A stretch of 64,000 bases of DNA, from positions 744,001 to 808,000 of the forward strand of contig CADEFN010000001.1 in NCBI GenBank assembly GCA_902826615.1, written 5' to 3'. The notes under the pieces are model-generated. The model did no database searches, was not told where the DNA came from, and saw only the letters and a list, made by a program, of their open reading frames with translations. Position numbers and translations under genes: made by a program. Below, piece by piece: positions 63,711 through 64,000 of the stretch. Numbering within the stretch: position 1 is the first letter of the stretch; each line of letters starts with the position of its first letter. Source of the stretch: an uncultured Gemmatimonadota bacterium (lineage in GTDB: Bacteria > Gemmatimonadota > Gemmatimonadetes > Gemmatimonadales > Gemmatimonadaceae).

Positions 63711-64000
63711 CTACTTGTTTCCGGCTCCCTTGCGAGCAGCCCGGGCGGCCTCCTTCTCGGCCTTCTTCTTCGCGGCGGCTTCTAGGACTTGATCTATTCC
63801 ATCTACAAGACGCTTCCTCGCGACCTGCAGGGCGTCTTCGGAGTCGAGCTTGGAGACCGGCTCATAGAGGCGCGTGAGAAGCTGGGCATGTGCGGAGTTC
63901 AGCCATCGCAACGCCTGTAGGATGTCCGCGTAGCGCGCGCTTGGAGACGGGCTCTTGTCGGTTTTCGCCCAGATCGGTTCGTGGTGAAAGACGCGATTCC
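63711..64000 (-). CDS. C-terminal part of an unknown protein (partial)
   Basis: The minus-strand frame is open from the window edge to the stop at 63711-63713; about 95 residues are visible. It reads RVFHHEPIWAKTDKSPSPSA, RYADILQALRWLNSAHAQLL, then a charged helical tail ending EKEAARAARKGAGNK. The Lys/Ala tail is likely a coiled coil or disordered. No family recognised; a TTG at 63909-63911 is an unlikely start because coding character continues upstream of it. Confidence 0.6.
   Translation of the reverse strand, partial: NRVFHHEPIWAKTDKSPSPSARYADILQALRWLNSAHAQLLTRLYEPVSKLDSEDALQVARKRLVDGIDQVLEAAAKKKAEKEAARAARKGAGNK

Noticed and set aside
63572-63877. 101-aa plus-strand frame
   Set aside because: Overlaps the partial minus-strand gene, and its composition (Arg/Ser/Pro) looks like an antisense shadow.

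Overview
The window looks like a chromosomal segment of a Gemmatimonadota bacterium (Gemmatimonas-like). It is high-GC and Gram-negative-type. It carries a carboxypeptidase-regulatory TonB receptor, an S9 peptidase, a VPS10/Asp-box protein, a TolB-propeller amidohydrolase, many ECF sigma/anti-sigma pairs, and few strong Shine-Dalgarno sites. The assignment is an inference from gene families; no rRNA or tRNA gene was seen.

Layout. 1-13.65 kb is ordinary periplasm/envelope metabolism: the end of a DUF3471-like protein, S9 peptidase, MacB-like permease, TonB receptor, a secreted propeller-like protein, a small protein plus nucleotidyltransferase pair (toxin-antitoxin-like), and a VPS10-like protein. 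13.7-19.85 kb is a defence patch: a large P-loop NTPase with a membrane partner, then a complete type II restriction-modification set (Dcm-like m5C methylase, Vsr, MvaI/BcnI-type nuclease). 20.06-32.45 kb is the most striking part. It is a protease-rich locus with a three-gene operon (trypsin-like protease, secreted protein, lipoprotein) converging on a five-gene run (ECF sigma, membrane anti-sigma-like protein, CHAT protein, unknown protein, caspase), with a divergent subtilase followed by a small protein that resembles a stand-alone I9 propeptide/inhibitor. 32.45-33.72 kb has no convincing gene but holds a degenerate 21-bp tandem repeat array.

33.7-39.15 kb is a regulatory module. A four-gene minus-strand operon and an ECF sigma/FecR-like operon on the plus strand share a nearly identical 33-bp upstream element in opposite orientation, which suggests one sigma factor drives both. 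The second operon includes a 26-aa membrane microprotein coupled on both sides by ATGA overlaps. 39.2-41.3 kb has a DUF234-type ATPase and the remains of a second restriction system (NaeI-like nuclease with in-frame stops, plus a Vsr fragment). 41.4-52.4 kb holds a GT39-like membrane enzyme, secreted proteins, a Tat-type epimerase, a DsrE-like protein, a matrixin-like lipoprotein, an ECF/zinc anti-sigma pair, beta-barrels and a second CHAT protein.

52.4-64 kb has divergent glgA/glgC, then a fusion of amidase, serine-hydrolase-like and caspase domains translationally coupled to a gluzincin metallopeptidase, then a TolB-amidohydrolase and the end of an unknown gene. Three separate CHAT/caspase loci next to proteases or sigma factors in 40 kb point to stress- or phage-responsive proteolytic cascades. 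The octamer GCCTAACG/CGTTAGGC occurs 16 times in the flanking DNA but only twice in the accessory 13.65-46.28 kb, which independently marks the middle as acquired or fast-evolving.
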